A DNA stretch of 22,802 nucleotides. Source: Nemertoderma westbladi (taxonomy: Eukaryota; Xenacoelomorpha; Nemertodermatida; Nemertodermatidae). The stretch lies in assembly GCA_032718475.1 (NCBI GenBank), contig JAUCBJ010001876.1, positions 1-22,802 on the forward strand, given 5' to 3'. Each line of letters starts with the position of its first letter. Position 1 is the stretch's first letter. The notes beneath the pieces were generated by a model. It did not search any database, was not told the origin of the DNA, and worked only from the letters and a program-made list of their open reading frames with translations. The translations under genes were made by a program, and so were the position numbers. Of this stretch, positions 8,813-18,595 are shown one piece after another.

Positions 8813-10135
8813 TTGGGATCACAAGATAAATCAGGTAAAGATAGTATAAGGTCTGTCAAGATGGTAGCTATTAAGAACTTTGCCACCAGTCAAGTAGAAC
8901 CTTATAACTGGGACGAGGACAGTTTTGCACAACCGTATAAAGTTCCCAGATTTAAGACTGAGTATCCTGGAGTCCAGATGTTACTCGGCCAGAATGCGCA
9001 TGAGGCGCTAGAGATGCTGGAAAAGAGATCTACTCGACCGCGAACTCTACAAACCTACACGGGACAAACTAGAGTATGCTGGTACTTCACGGGACGATCT
9101 CAGCAAACCCTGAAGGAAAGAACTGAGAATATCTACATAAGCAGGTTTGTTGGCCTATGAAGATGACGAGCTGAACGAGGTAGTCTCGTACTCTTACGAT
9201 AAAACTCTACCAGTAGAGGAGGAGAGAGCTAAACAAATCCAAGCGAAGACTACTCATTATCTCAAAGGAGGAGGGTTGTTACAAGATCGGTTTACCTTCC
9301 AGAACTGAGAGCCCAGCTTCATTAATAATCGACCATTAGCCATCAAAAGAATCAAACAGCTACACCAACACTTATCTTTGAACAATAAAGCTAAGGAAAT
9401 GTACAAGATTCTATCGAAGAAGTTCATTGATAAGGGATATACTGAGCGAGTTCTTATAGAAACAACCGTTATGGAGATAATGTATTATCTAACTCACCAC
9501 TACGTTCCCAAACCCGGTAAACCCAACGAAGTCCAGGTAGTGTTTGACGGCTTCGCCTTATAAAAAGGACAGTCCCTGAACTCAGAGTTGTTGCCAGGAC
9601 CCAACTTACTCCAATCGCTGTTGGGAATATTACTACGACTCCAGCAGTACTCCATCGCCTTTGCCTCAGACATTGAAAGCATGTTTCTATATAAGTCAAA
9701 GTATTGCAATGATACCAAGATAGCTTAAGGTTCTTATGGTGGCCGGAAGGAGACTTTGACAAAGAACCGGTAGATTACTGGATGACTATCCAGGCCTTCA
9801 GCATTATCTCTAGTCCAACTATCGCTTGCTTGGTAGTGCGTACCACTGCTGACGAAAATCGAGACACCTTCCCCAAAGCGGTCATCGATAACATCAAACG
9901 CGACATCTACATGGATGACAACCTCAAATCCCTGCCCACAGTGGATGAAGCAATCGAGGTTGCCAAGGTTACGGTAGAGTGTCTTCAACACAGTGGATTC
10001 TGGTTAACTAAATTCACAAGCAACTCCCGTGAGTTTCTGGAGGCGATCCCAGAAGAGTGAGGTGCTAAAGATCTCGACCTGTCTTGCCAGGGGCTAGTCG
10101 CGGAGCTGGTTAGCACTACTAATGATGCCTGTTAG
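8813..10135 (+). pseudogene. Bel/Pao LTR-retrotransposon pol remnant (end of protease region and reverse transcriptase)
   Basis: The Bel/Pao order is readable across three frame segments. At 8813-9160, GVQMLLGQNA matches the family's conserved 'LLIG-DN' block after the protease. At 9138-9725 (another frame), NNRPLAIKRIKQL is followed by a PKPGKPNEVQVVFDGFA block, then SLNSELLPGPNLL and the motif A region ASDIESMF. At about 9727-10060 (a third frame), LRFLWWPEGD is followed by IYMDDNLKS (the catalytic Y-x-DD), FWLTKFTSNSREF and AIPEE, after which GAKDLDLS follows a stop. Lesions are a frameshift near 9135, TGA at 9306-9308, TAA at 9561-9563, a frameshift near 9725 and TGA at 10058-10060. RNase H and integrase are absent; homology fades by about 10135. 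Catalytic motifs are preserved although the copy is dead. An ATG lies at 8861, but the true element start is not in view. Confidence 0.85.
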
Positions 10136-10676
10136 GCCAAAACGTACGTATAGTGCTGGTTCAACCCCCCAGTGACGCGCTTTCTCATTTTTTCCACTTC
10201 GGAACAAACCCATAATAATACACCATTAAATAGCATCCCAGATCTATGTGCATGAGAAATACCATAATTTCTACTGCTAGCTTTGCATAATGTCATCTTA
10301 GCAACAACAACGCTAGAATTAAATACAGTCAAAGAACAATAGAATGCTTGCCTCGTTGAATAGAATGCATAGTGTACAGTTTATCCTGGGATACACAATA
10401 ACAACGTGACATTCTGGAAAGCATTGACTAATGGAAATGTGGCCAATTGGCATGTTGTACGAATGTGGATTTGTGTTTTCATAGGTGAATGATACTACTA
10501 AAGTGTGTTTACAGTAGTGAGGCGCAATTGTGAAAGTCATCCCATACCTGCAATAATCACCTCTAATATTGAGCCCTTGAAATGGATAGTTTTCAAAATA
10601 CTACACCTCCGCCGTTTTTCACCCAAATGCCATAATTTATGGCTCGTTTGAAAGGTTTTTTCGAGATCTTGAAAAA
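10136..10676. other. Non-coding stretch, nothing recognised
   Basis: Minus-strand open frames at 10132-10332 and 10319-10540 lack motifs and compositional support. No repeat partner for this stretch was found in the window. Confidence 0.45.
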
Positions 10677-11777
10677 TTATCCAACACTTTTTTGAAAAAA
10701 AATGTTTTTTTAAATATTATTGAAAATTTTAATAACTTTAATTGGATAGATCTTTTTACAGAACACAAGCGAACACAGTAAAACACACCCGAACGCACTC
10801 CAAAAACTGCCGAACACAAACGAACACAGTCGAAAATAGAAAGAGCAAAAAAAATATCACCGGGTACCAACTTTTAAATAAAATTAGCCAGGCGTTGCTT
10901 TTCTATAAGAAAATTCCCGAAATTATTGAATAAAATTGTCGCTAAATTAAATATCATTTCTTATCAGCAGGCCAGCCTAAGCCAACAACTAATAATTTAA
11001 CATAGTAGTAGGGCTAAGTTAAGTGTGGTTAGCACCGGGACAGAGATCCCTACCGGTACCTGCCAGGGTAGGTACCTAACCGGGACCCAGCTCTTTATAT
11101 TCCAGTACAGCAGTAGGCAGGTAGGTACCGGTACATATGTTGTACCGACGTGTTGTACCGTACATCATGTACAGTACGTACGGTAACGGGCCTAACTTTC
11201 TAATTCATATCCTCAGCAATCAGTTCCAGACCAAGCTATTCCAGTACACAGGCAAACAGGCCTATTACTGTAGCTAACCCGCTATTATATATATGTGACA
11301 GGTACGGTACCCGGTAGGCTTCCCTACATAGTTTGATTATACAGTACAGCAGTACACAACAAATGATAGGCCTACTGTACCTGATAAGAAATTAATATTT
11401 AATTTCTCGACAATTTTATGCTATAATTTCGGCAATTTTCTTATTGAAAAAGCAATTAGAAATTAAAAAATTAAGAAATTAAATTAAGAAATTAAAAAAG
11501 CAACGCGTGGCTAATTTTATATAAAAGTTGGTACCCGGTGTTATTTTGTTGTGCACTTTCTAATTTCGACTGTGTTCGATTGTGTTCGGCAGTTTTTGGA
11601 TTGTGTTCAGGTGTGTTCTTTTGTGTTTGCTTGTGTTCTGTAAAAAGAACTATTCATTTTAATTAATTAATTTAATTAATTTACTTAAAAACTAATAATT
11701 TAAAATATCGCCTGGATAAATTTTCTAGAATCGAAGTAGCTGAGTCCCAAAAAGTTTTTTCAAAAATATTGGATAAA
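10677..11777. mobile_element. Large foldback element (about 1.1 kb) with GAACACA-type tandem motifs in both arms
   Basis: The left arm (about 10677-10967) is imperfectly repeated in inverse orientation by the right arm (about 11391-11777). Matching blocks, outermost first, are TTATCCAA (10677) against TTGGATAA (11769); TTTTTACAGAACACAAGC against its complement near 11630-11648; the GAACACA arrays (10761-10840 and 11567-11640); CACCGGGTACCAACTTTTA (10859) against its complement at 11522; and TTTCTTATCAG (10957) against CTGATAAGAAA (11391). The right arm is longer because of AATTA/AATTAAG simple-sequence expansions. The spacer (10968-11390) is rich in GTAC and GGTACC palindromes. No transposase frame exists. 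The TIR-within-array architecture resembles foldback elements in general; the family is not recognised. Confidence 0.75.
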
Positions 11778-12536
11778 TGTTATGTGACTAGTTGTGTTTT
11801 TAATTAAATATTTTATTCCGTTACTCGCCGCTAGAGGGATACAAAAAATTTAAAATTTCAATTTTTGTTGCTTTTTGGCCTTCCCCACGTTGGCTGAACA
11901 CCACATAACAGTGAAATTGACCTATAACACAATCCCCTGCTGTTTAAAATAAAAATATCTAGACTGGGTAGGGCACCCCCCTCCGCTTAAGTAACCTGCA
12001 TAATCTTGTAACATGTGTCAACTTTCGTTTATTGCTTTGGTTCCCCAAAACAGCTCTCTGTAACCTGGTCCTTTTGTAACCTGCTCCTTTAATTGGCAAT
12101 GGGACCGGGACCTAACGCTCTTTGGGACCTAACGCGACTTTACCTTTTGTTTTGTACAGAACGGGCAGTAAGGTCTTGGGTCCTAGTTTTGTACTCACCC
12201 CAGAAAGAATTCAGCTGAATTTCAATGTAGAATGAAAACTATGTAACTAGTTTCATTGGCATTTTCGTTAAAAACCACTGAAAATTCGTTTTCGTTACCC
12301 AACTGCCAGAATTGCGAATTTCCTAACGTTAGTAATGTTCGTCAAAAGTTTAGAAAAATACTTAGGGTGCCCCCCAATTGAGAACAGTCCGGTGGCCTCG
12401 AAAAGGTTAAAGTGGCACACTAAAACAGCATATCTATAACAATAATAAATTTCTACATATTATATTGTATTTCATGAGACCCCACACCAACAGATATCTC
12501 CCTTTAACCATTACAAAGTCTTTGTTACTCTAGTCT
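11778..12536. other. Non-coding stretch; includes the probable 3' UTR of the minus-strand fibrinogen-like gene
   Basis: No gene motif was seen. The segment just below 12537 would be the 3' UTR of the fibrinogen-like exon if that gene is transcribed on the minus strand. I found no canonical AATAAA on that strand close to the stop codon. Short repeats of 'TGTAACCTG-TCC' and 'GGGACCTAACGC' lie near 12058-12135. Confidence 0.4.
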
Positions 12537-13202
12537 CTAGATCTTAACTTTAATTTCCATTTTCTTTATGGTTTCCATGTTCTTCTCCTTACCAATTGTG
12601 TCTTTTGCCACCCATGTTATATTTGATTCATAGTCACCATTCAAGTTGGCTGCACTGCAACTATTGTACCACCAGGCCCCATGATGACGTTTGGCACAGC
12701 TACCTCCTTGATCTCTACACATAATAATACACTTATCATTGTCCTTGTCTTTGGTAGAGAAAGGCTGTCCGTTTTGACACAGATGAATGTCTCTACTCGT
12801 AGGACTGCAGCCTATTAGCATTACATCCGGAGCAGTCCCGCTGTAGTTGGATAAGTGGATCCTATAATTATGAGCTTCGGAATCGATTCGAAACGATCCA
12901 TATTCCGCATATTTATGAACGTCCCCGTCGTACCAGAAATCGAAACGTATCCGGATACCATTCTCCGAGACCTTATGAATAGAATCCAATCCGAGCCAGA
13001 AGTTGCTATCCAGGTCACCGAATCCCGCGGAATATTCCTGCCAATCCCGATAGAAATCCGTATTTCCATTCTCTCTCATTTGTATCAACAGCCACGGTCC
13101 CCCTGGTGTTTCTGTGTCGCACCTTTTTAAAGCCTTGAACCTGTTTGAACCATCTACATTGTTGATAATATCACTCTTAATATTGTCGCAATCATTGTAC
13201 TG
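12537..13202 (-). CDS. Fibrinogen-related domain (FReD) protein, terminal exon (partial gene)
   Basis: The minus-strand frame is open from a splice acceptor at about 13203-13204 to TAG at 12537-12539, giving about 221 residues, close to a full fibrinogen C-terminal globe. Diagnostic blocks in order are NDCDNI, RCDTETPGGPWLLIQ (family: CDMETDGGGWTVIQ), DFYRDWQEYSAGFGDL, NFWLGLDSIH, FSTKDKDNDK (the Ca2+-binding acidic loop), GAWWYNSCSAANLNG and a final MEIKVKI. Known family members (ficolins, tachylectins, tenascin/angiopoietin tails) are secreted and bind acetylated sugars or protein ligands, often in innate immunity. No signal peptide lies in this exon, so it must be in an upstream exon at higher coordinates. 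The acceptor has a TTTTATTTTAATT pyrimidine-rich tract and then CAGCAG, so the exon may start at 13202 or 13199. The frame stays open upstream of it, so the intron is inferred from the loss of homology. Ligand specificity cannot be inferred. Confidence 0.88.
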   Translation of the reverse strand, partial: QYNDCDNIKSDIINNVDGSNRFKALKRCDTETPGGPWLLIQMRENGNTDFYRDWQEYSAGFGDLDSNFWLGLDSIHKVSENGIRIRFDFWYDGDVHKYAEYGSFRIDSEAHNYRIHLSNYSGTAPDVMLIGCSPTSRDIHLCQNGQPFSTKDKDNDKCIIMCRDQGGSCAKRHHGAWWYNSCSAANLNGDYESNITWVAKDTIGKEKNMETIKKMEIKVKI

Positions 13203-14016
13203 CTGAATTAAAATAAAATTCTGCTTACTAAATGGGGGGGGGGGGGGGGGGGGGTGCGGGGTGCAATTTCATACAATTTGTATTTTTTCTTTAAATATTC
13301 CGTGCTCTATAGTTTTACATTTTTTGTAAAGTGTTATTATAGACAATACCGACTCACGCAAGTTGCGTTGCTCTTAGTTAAAGGGGGCGGTTTGCCCAGT
13401 AAAGAAAATCTTTAATAAGCAAAAAAATCATTATCTTTTAAATATCCCCCTTTTTGTCTGCAAAAGTGCGGACAATAAAGTCTTCTTTATTGTCATATTG
13501 GCAGAGTGGAGTAGGGTGGGCGGGCCGTACCTGAAATCACAAAGGACCTGAGCGCGTGGGCGCGAGAATTGATTCAAGGTAAGAACCCGGGCCTTAAACC
13601 CGCAGGAAATTACCACGGCCAATACCTTGGGTACTAGTGAATGGAAAGTGAAGTTCCGGCGCAGCGGTAAATATCGGACAATAAAGTCTTCAATGTTCGC
13701 ATTTGCGGACATTAAGGTCCAATCAATCTACCAAAATACGGTAATAAAATATTTATCCAATCAACGAGCTAGAAGATTTTTCTGTTGAATTCGCTTTTCT
13801 GTCGAATTTGTTTATTCTAGATCAGTAATTACGTTTGTCGGGGCTTTTACAGACGGGCTGTCAATCCACTAACGATTGTCCCCAGGCGCTAACTTCTGAT
13901 CTGCTAAAAATAGGTTCATTTATGTACTGTAGTTCTTGTGAGCAATAACAATTGCCTCGGGATACCTGCCGCATGGCAGGTTATCTAATATATATATATC
14001 TGGTCTGAATGTATAA
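13203..14016. other. Probable intron/upstream DNA of the fibrinogen-like gene with a 21-G tract and a repeated palindrome
   Basis: A run of 21 G (13234-13254) lies about 30 bp upstream of the FReD acceptor; on the transcribed strand it is a poly-C tract. A perfect palindrome, GACAATAAAG-TCTT-CTTTATTGTC, lies at 13471-13494. Its left part, CGGACAATAAAGTCTTC, recurs in direct orientation at about 13675-13691, so 13469-13691 may be a small element. The 93-codon minus-strand frame 13431-13712 spans it and shows no recognisable domain. No upstream FReD-gene exon (signal peptide, coiled coil or collagen) was recognised here. Confidence 0.5.
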
Positions 14017-15717
14017 TCATTCTAGTGTCAAGCTTGGGGGAACCAATGAGACACCTCCAATGTTATATAGTGTCTGGTTGGAGATGTGTGCATTGTACTT
14101 GACACAATGAACCCGGCGTAGCATTCTTGTGAATGTGCCATCCAGAGATTTGGTGTCCTCAGCAGTTAGAGCCCAGCATGGACTCCCGTAGAGGAGTACT
14201 GGAACTACTGCTGCTCTAAATAATCGGACCTTAAGTTTCCGATTAATTCTCGGTGACTTCCAAATCCTGGAAAGCCTATTCAAGGCTGCCCATGCCTTTC
14301 CCTTACGTATTCGAAGGTCCTCACCTGACTTCCGGATCCATGATCCCAGGTAACAGAAGTCGTCCACATGCTCAAGCATACCATCCTTTGAGCTTATGCT
14401 CATCCGATCAGAGACTTGCTGAGGACTTTCAAAGTTAACTGTCAGAATTTTGGTCTTTCTGGAGTTAATAAAAAGACCAACACTAGAAGCAGCATGTTCT
14501 AATGAGCTGAGGAGCCGTTGGGCTCCCTCTAATGATTCTGAGAGTACTCCTAAGTCATCAGCAAAGTCTAGATCAGTTAGGTACTTGGCAGGATTTCCTC
14601 GACTTCTGGAGCCAGTAGGTGGAGTTATCATCACCCCATCATCATTATGATGATCTAAGGACATGCGTAGAACATAGTCAACCACAATAATGAACAAGAA
14701 TGGTGCAAGTGTGTCTCCTTCGAGGACGCCCCATAACACTTCAAATGGTTCTGTGTCACCGTCAACAGTAGACACAAATGTTGTCGAACCATCGTATACT
14801 GATCTGATTGCTGCAATAATTTCATCAGGAATCCTATATAATGAAAGTATGCTGAACATACGTGAGCGAGAGACTGAATCAAAGGCCTTGAAGAAGTCAA
14901 CAAAGATAACAGCAAGATGCCTGTCTTTCTTTTTTGATAATTCTTCAATTATCCTTCTAAGTGCCAAAATGGGCTCCATGGTCCCACGACCTTTACGGAA
15001 CCCATTCTGATTTCCACGGAGCAGTCTCTCAATGGGATCCCTGATGCGATTTAATAGAATCCTATTGTATAGCTTTGCAGCAATCGAGATCAATGAGATT
15101 CCCCGAAAAGAACCATAGAGTGTTAGGTTGCCCTTCTTGGGAACTGGCACCAACTTATTTGTTTTCATTTCTTGTGGGACTCTTGTTGTACGGTACATGT
15201 CTACTATTATGGGATAGATGAGCTTTAAACACTCAGGTATTTTAAAGACCTCAGGGGGAACACCATCTACTCCACTGGCACGATTGGTCTTAATGCTCTT
15301 TGCAGCAGCCTTCACTTCTGCAAAGGAGATATCGCCAATGGGAATATCTGGGAGTACAGACTCAGACACCTTTACTTCTATAAAGTTATCAGGCAATACC
15401 CTGTCATTATTGAGGAGCTTTTCAAAGTAGGCTTTCCAACCATTGAGGCGATCGGCTGGTGATTCAGCCTTAACCTTGGTGGTTGGTTGGCTTTTCCGCC
15501 CAGTAAGCAGATTGATCGATTTCCATGCCTGGGATGATTGCCTGCTGTCGTCAGCATCATTGATGGCATCAACCTGTTGGTTTATTAGCTCCTGTAGATT
15601 AAAAGAGTACTGCCTGTTCAGGGACCTGTAGTTGGCCGCTGTAGTCTGTTTGAGTCGGGACTCTTTCTGCGCCTTATTATTCATATTATTATTCTTTGGC
15701 ACTAGAAACTGCTTCAA
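14017..15717 (-). mobile_element. RTE-like LINE fragment: uninterrupted reverse transcriptase frame lacking endonuclease and C-terminal tail
   Basis: A 566-codon minus-strand frame without stops; the first ATG is at 15682-15684 (residue 12). It begins in the linker after the expected APE endonuclease. RT motifs follow in order: SGVDGVPPEVFK (~149-160), LVPVPKKGN and SFRGISL (~189-209), NQNGFRKGRGT (~237-247), motif A FVDFFKAFD (272-280), motif B GVLEGDTLAP (330-339) and catalytic FADD (385-388). YLGSWI and the RTE-typical LDGTFTRMLRR complete it. The frame ends shortly afterwards with SLTLE; the conserved tail found in full-length relatives ('RR-RF-GH--R') is missing. No endonuclease is found on the right. 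It is therefore 5'-truncated and also lost or rearranged its 3' end, but its RT core is unbroken, which suggests a fairly recent copy. The clade call (RTE/RTE-X-like) is from motif memory. Confidence 0.85.
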
Positions 15718-16540
15718 GGGAATAATGCACTATGTACGTGTAAACCGTTCCATTGTGCTGTGTTGTCTGTGGACAAGTGCACTTGTGACTTATTTTTATT
15801 GCGAGTAGGATGCTACATGGGATCTAGTGCGTGGTAAGCGCACAATTTACTCGTACTGGACACATTGTGATATTGAATGTATTATAGTTGCAAATTGGGG
15901 AATAATATTGCAGAATTGCGGACACATACTCTCGCACTAAATGAACCAAATCTACTGCAGACAGGTTACAGTTAGCACTTAACGGGTGGAAGGCAAAGTA
16001 GTGTGATCCTGAGTCTCTTATATTCATGAACAATACAATGCAATAATAATAACTATAATATGATGATATAACGAAATATAATGTATAAAGCAAGTTGCAA
16101 TGTGAACAGCAAGATGTATCCAGTAAGGTAAAATTTCCAAGATCCGTGCTAACTACACGAACCTCTGTACCCTTACAAGCCTCAGATCTTAAAGGTTAGG
16201 CCTGCTATTACATGGAAAAGATTCGATTATATATACAGCTCAAATGAGGCATAAGAATACCAGAAAGTGTGTCAACCAATGAGAGCCCAGTACTATGGTA
16301 AGCGGTGCCGGGCAACGGGTAAACAAGGTTAGTAATGTGCATGGCACAGATTGAACATAAAATAGTATGCACGTAGATGTTGAATAGTTCTCTGATAAAA
16401 ATATAAGATTTCAATATTAAGTTAGCGTGTGCTTCAAAAACGTTTAATTATTAATAAATTTAATATTAAAATGTTTATTGTTAATTTTTCGCTCGAATAT
16501 GCAGCAAAATCGGGAGGAAAAGTTTCTTTTATTTTCCCTA
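15718..16540. other. Non-coding stretch, nothing recognised
   Basis: No endonuclease or other LINE sequence continues from the RT fragment on the left. Minus-strand frames at 15824-16093 and 16208-16414 have no recognisable motif. The stretch is AT-rich with ordinary complexity. Confidence 0.5.
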
Positions 16541-16588
16541 GGGAAAAAAAGTAATCAATCGGATTGCATTGATTTTACTTTTTTTCCC
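16541..16588. repeat. Hairpin palindrome GGGAAAAAAAGTA...TACTTTTTTTCCC
   Basis: GGGAAAAAAAGTAATCAAT (16541-16559) pairs with ATTGATTTTACTTTTTTTCCC (16568-16588) around a short loop, with one small bulge. The outer end (GGGAAAAAA-GTA) resembles the ends of the 16995-17129 hairpin, so it may be a shortened relative. Confidence 0.7.
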
Positions 16589-16994
16589 GGCGAAAAAAGT
16601 AAAGTAAAATATTTTTGGTGGAATTTCTTAAATTTGATTACATATATTGAAAGAGCATGAACAAAATCCATTTACACACTCAAAATTTATTGCAACAGTT
16701 GTGTCTGCAAGGCGAACTCCAAAACGGAACTCAATATCCAATATTGGTTTAAGTTGTTAAGCGGCGCTCTAGTTACATAATAAATATTCGAGAACACTAA
16801 ATTATTTTAACATTAAGTAAGGCAACGGGAGTTGAAGAGTACAGTAATTGGAATTGCAGTAACTATGGAAGCAATATAGTAAAATACTGCAGTTAAATTT
16901 AATTTATTTTGTAACACTACTGTAGTACTGTAGTATATCGCTATTTTTTAAAGAATTTAGCTACAAAAAGTACCAATTTAAGAATAAAATTACG
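16589..16994. other. Non-coding stretch between the two hairpins
   Basis: A partial further repeat of AAAAAAGTAAAGTAAAATA lies right after the first hairpin (16594-16611). Otherwise no gene or repeat was recognised. Confidence 0.4.
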
Positions 16995-17129
16995 TATTAC
17001 ATGGGAAAAAACGTAGAACATATTTTTTCAATATATTCTCTCGACCCTTTATTAACCTCGCTGACGCTCGGTAAATAAAATGCCTCGAGAATAATGAAAA
17101 AAAAGTTATACTTTTTTTCCCATGTAATA
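16995..17129. mobile_element. 135-bp hairpin MITE-like element
   Basis: The left end TATTACATGGGAAAAAA (16995-17011) is matched by TTTTTTTCCCATGTAATA ending at 17129. The arms extend further inward: a TTTTTTCA block, then ATTCTCTCGA on the left against TCGAGAATAAT on the right, with ACCTCGCTGACGCTCGGTA at the tip. Almost the whole element can fold into one imperfect stem. No coding capacity. AT-rich flanks hide any target site duplication. Confidence 0.75.
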
Positions 17130-17975
17130 AATAATTATTAGTTGTAGGATCTTTTGCTGCAGTAGCTAGTTTAATCAAATTTTTGGTTTGATAATAATTA
17201 TTTGATTAACGTTATTGAATATCATCTTCACTTAAAGTATAGCTAATATAGTAGATTGTATTATTTAATTACACAATTGTGCAGAATTGACCTCAAATTT
17301 GCGATAACTTTGTTACGTTAAACTTCTATTCAAAAGTGAATATTTTAAAGAAAGGTACAACTTTTACAAAAATGAAGTTTGTTTTGGACTTCTTATAATC
17401 CGTATTTCCTCGAAATAGTAAAAGCATTTTTTTTGAAGCAAAATAGCAAAATCATATGCTTTAACGATTCTTCGAAAACGCGAATTATAAACAGAACACA
17501 AATGTTACTTTCTTTTTGAAAATAAATAGTTATTCATGAAAACGTCTGATTTATAAATTGCTTGAAGATTTTGCTATTATCATGTATCTTACCGAAAAAA
17601 AATATTATTATAAAATATTATACGAGAGATAAATTGAATATTTTTTATCTCAGAGTAGAGTAAGATACAGTAGTAAGTATTCATACCTGTTGTTGGTTCC
17701 GCAACTGAAATATAAAAAATATATATATATAATAATAACAAAAAACATATTATAACAAATATTTATTGTAATTAATTATTGTAATATATTTTACAGTTTC
17801 TTATCGAGCAGGCCTCCTCTCCTGGGGATTGCGATCCACAACCACTGCAACATGGAACAGAAGGGAGCGGGGGGGGGGGGTTGTGGAAACTGATCCCTAA
17901 CTGCCTGACGAAGATAGATTGAATGTTGTAGATGAGTGGAGGGAAAGTAGATCTACATCTCTACAACCGTAGTAT
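17130..17975. other. AT-rich non-coding stretch with an (AT)n tract and a 12-G run
   Basis: No gene was recognised. A short ATATATATATAT tract lies near 17718-17731. Composition changes abruptly at about 17810 from AT-rich to GC-richer sequence leading into the minisatellite. A 12-G run is at 17869-17880. Confidence 0.5.
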
Positions 17976-18595
17976 CCCATACAGGGCGGGACTCTCGGAC
18001 ACCCCATACAGGGTGCGACTCTCGGACACCCCATACAGGGCGGGACTCTCGGACACCCAAGACAGGGTGCGACACCGGGACACCCCATACAGGGTGCGAC
18101 CCTGTGACACCCCATACAGGGTGGGACTCTCGGACACCCCAGACAGGGTGCGACACTCGGACACGCCAAACAGGGTGCGACACTGGGACACCCCATATAG
18201 GGTGCGACACTTGGACAGGCCAAACAGGGTGCGACACTCGGACACCCCATACAGGGTGTTGTACTGGGACAACCCATACAGGGTGCGACACTCGCACACC
18301 CTATACAGGGTGCGAAACTCGGACAATCCATATAGGGTGCGAGACTCGGACACGCCAAACAGGGTGCGACACTCGGACACCCCATACAGGGTGCGACACT
18401 CGGACACCCCATACAGGGTGCGACACTCGAACACCCCATACAGGGTGTGACACTCGGACACGCCATTCAGAATGGGACCCTCGGACACCCCAAACAGGGT
18501 GCGACCCCCAGACACCCCATCTGGGTGCGACCCTCGAACACCCCATACAGGATGCGACCCTGTGACACACCATACAGGGAGCAACACTCGGACAC
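17976..18595. repeat. 27-bp minisatellite, 23 copies
   Basis: The head-to-tail consensus unit is CCCATACAGGGTGCGACACT followed by CGGACAC (27 bp), starting at 17976. Twenty-three units fill 620 bp; one unit near 18516 has lost a single base. Variants replace CCCATA with GCCAAA, CCAAGA or CCCAGA. Because 27 is divisible by three and the unit is poor in stop codons, long frames appear on both strands (9-residue repeats such as SDTPYRVRH on plus, and a Cys-Pro-rich CMGCPSVAP on minus). The single-base loss shifts every frame near the right end. Nothing favours any one of these frames as coding. Confidence 0.9.

Noticed and set aside
13550-13620. tRNA-derived SINE promoter boxes in the GC-rich segment
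   Set aside because: The GAACCCGGG-like stretch does not fit a B box at the right distance from an A box on either strand.
13431-13712. 93-codon minus-strand frame as an upstream exon of the fibrinogen-like gene
   Set aside because: No signal peptide, coiled coil or collagen repeat, and it spans a palindrome-bounded possible element; no splice junction to the FReD exon is apparent.
14253-15631. Plus-strand frames opposite the reverse transcriptase
   Set aside because: Antisense shadows of a clear RT frame with no motifs of their own.
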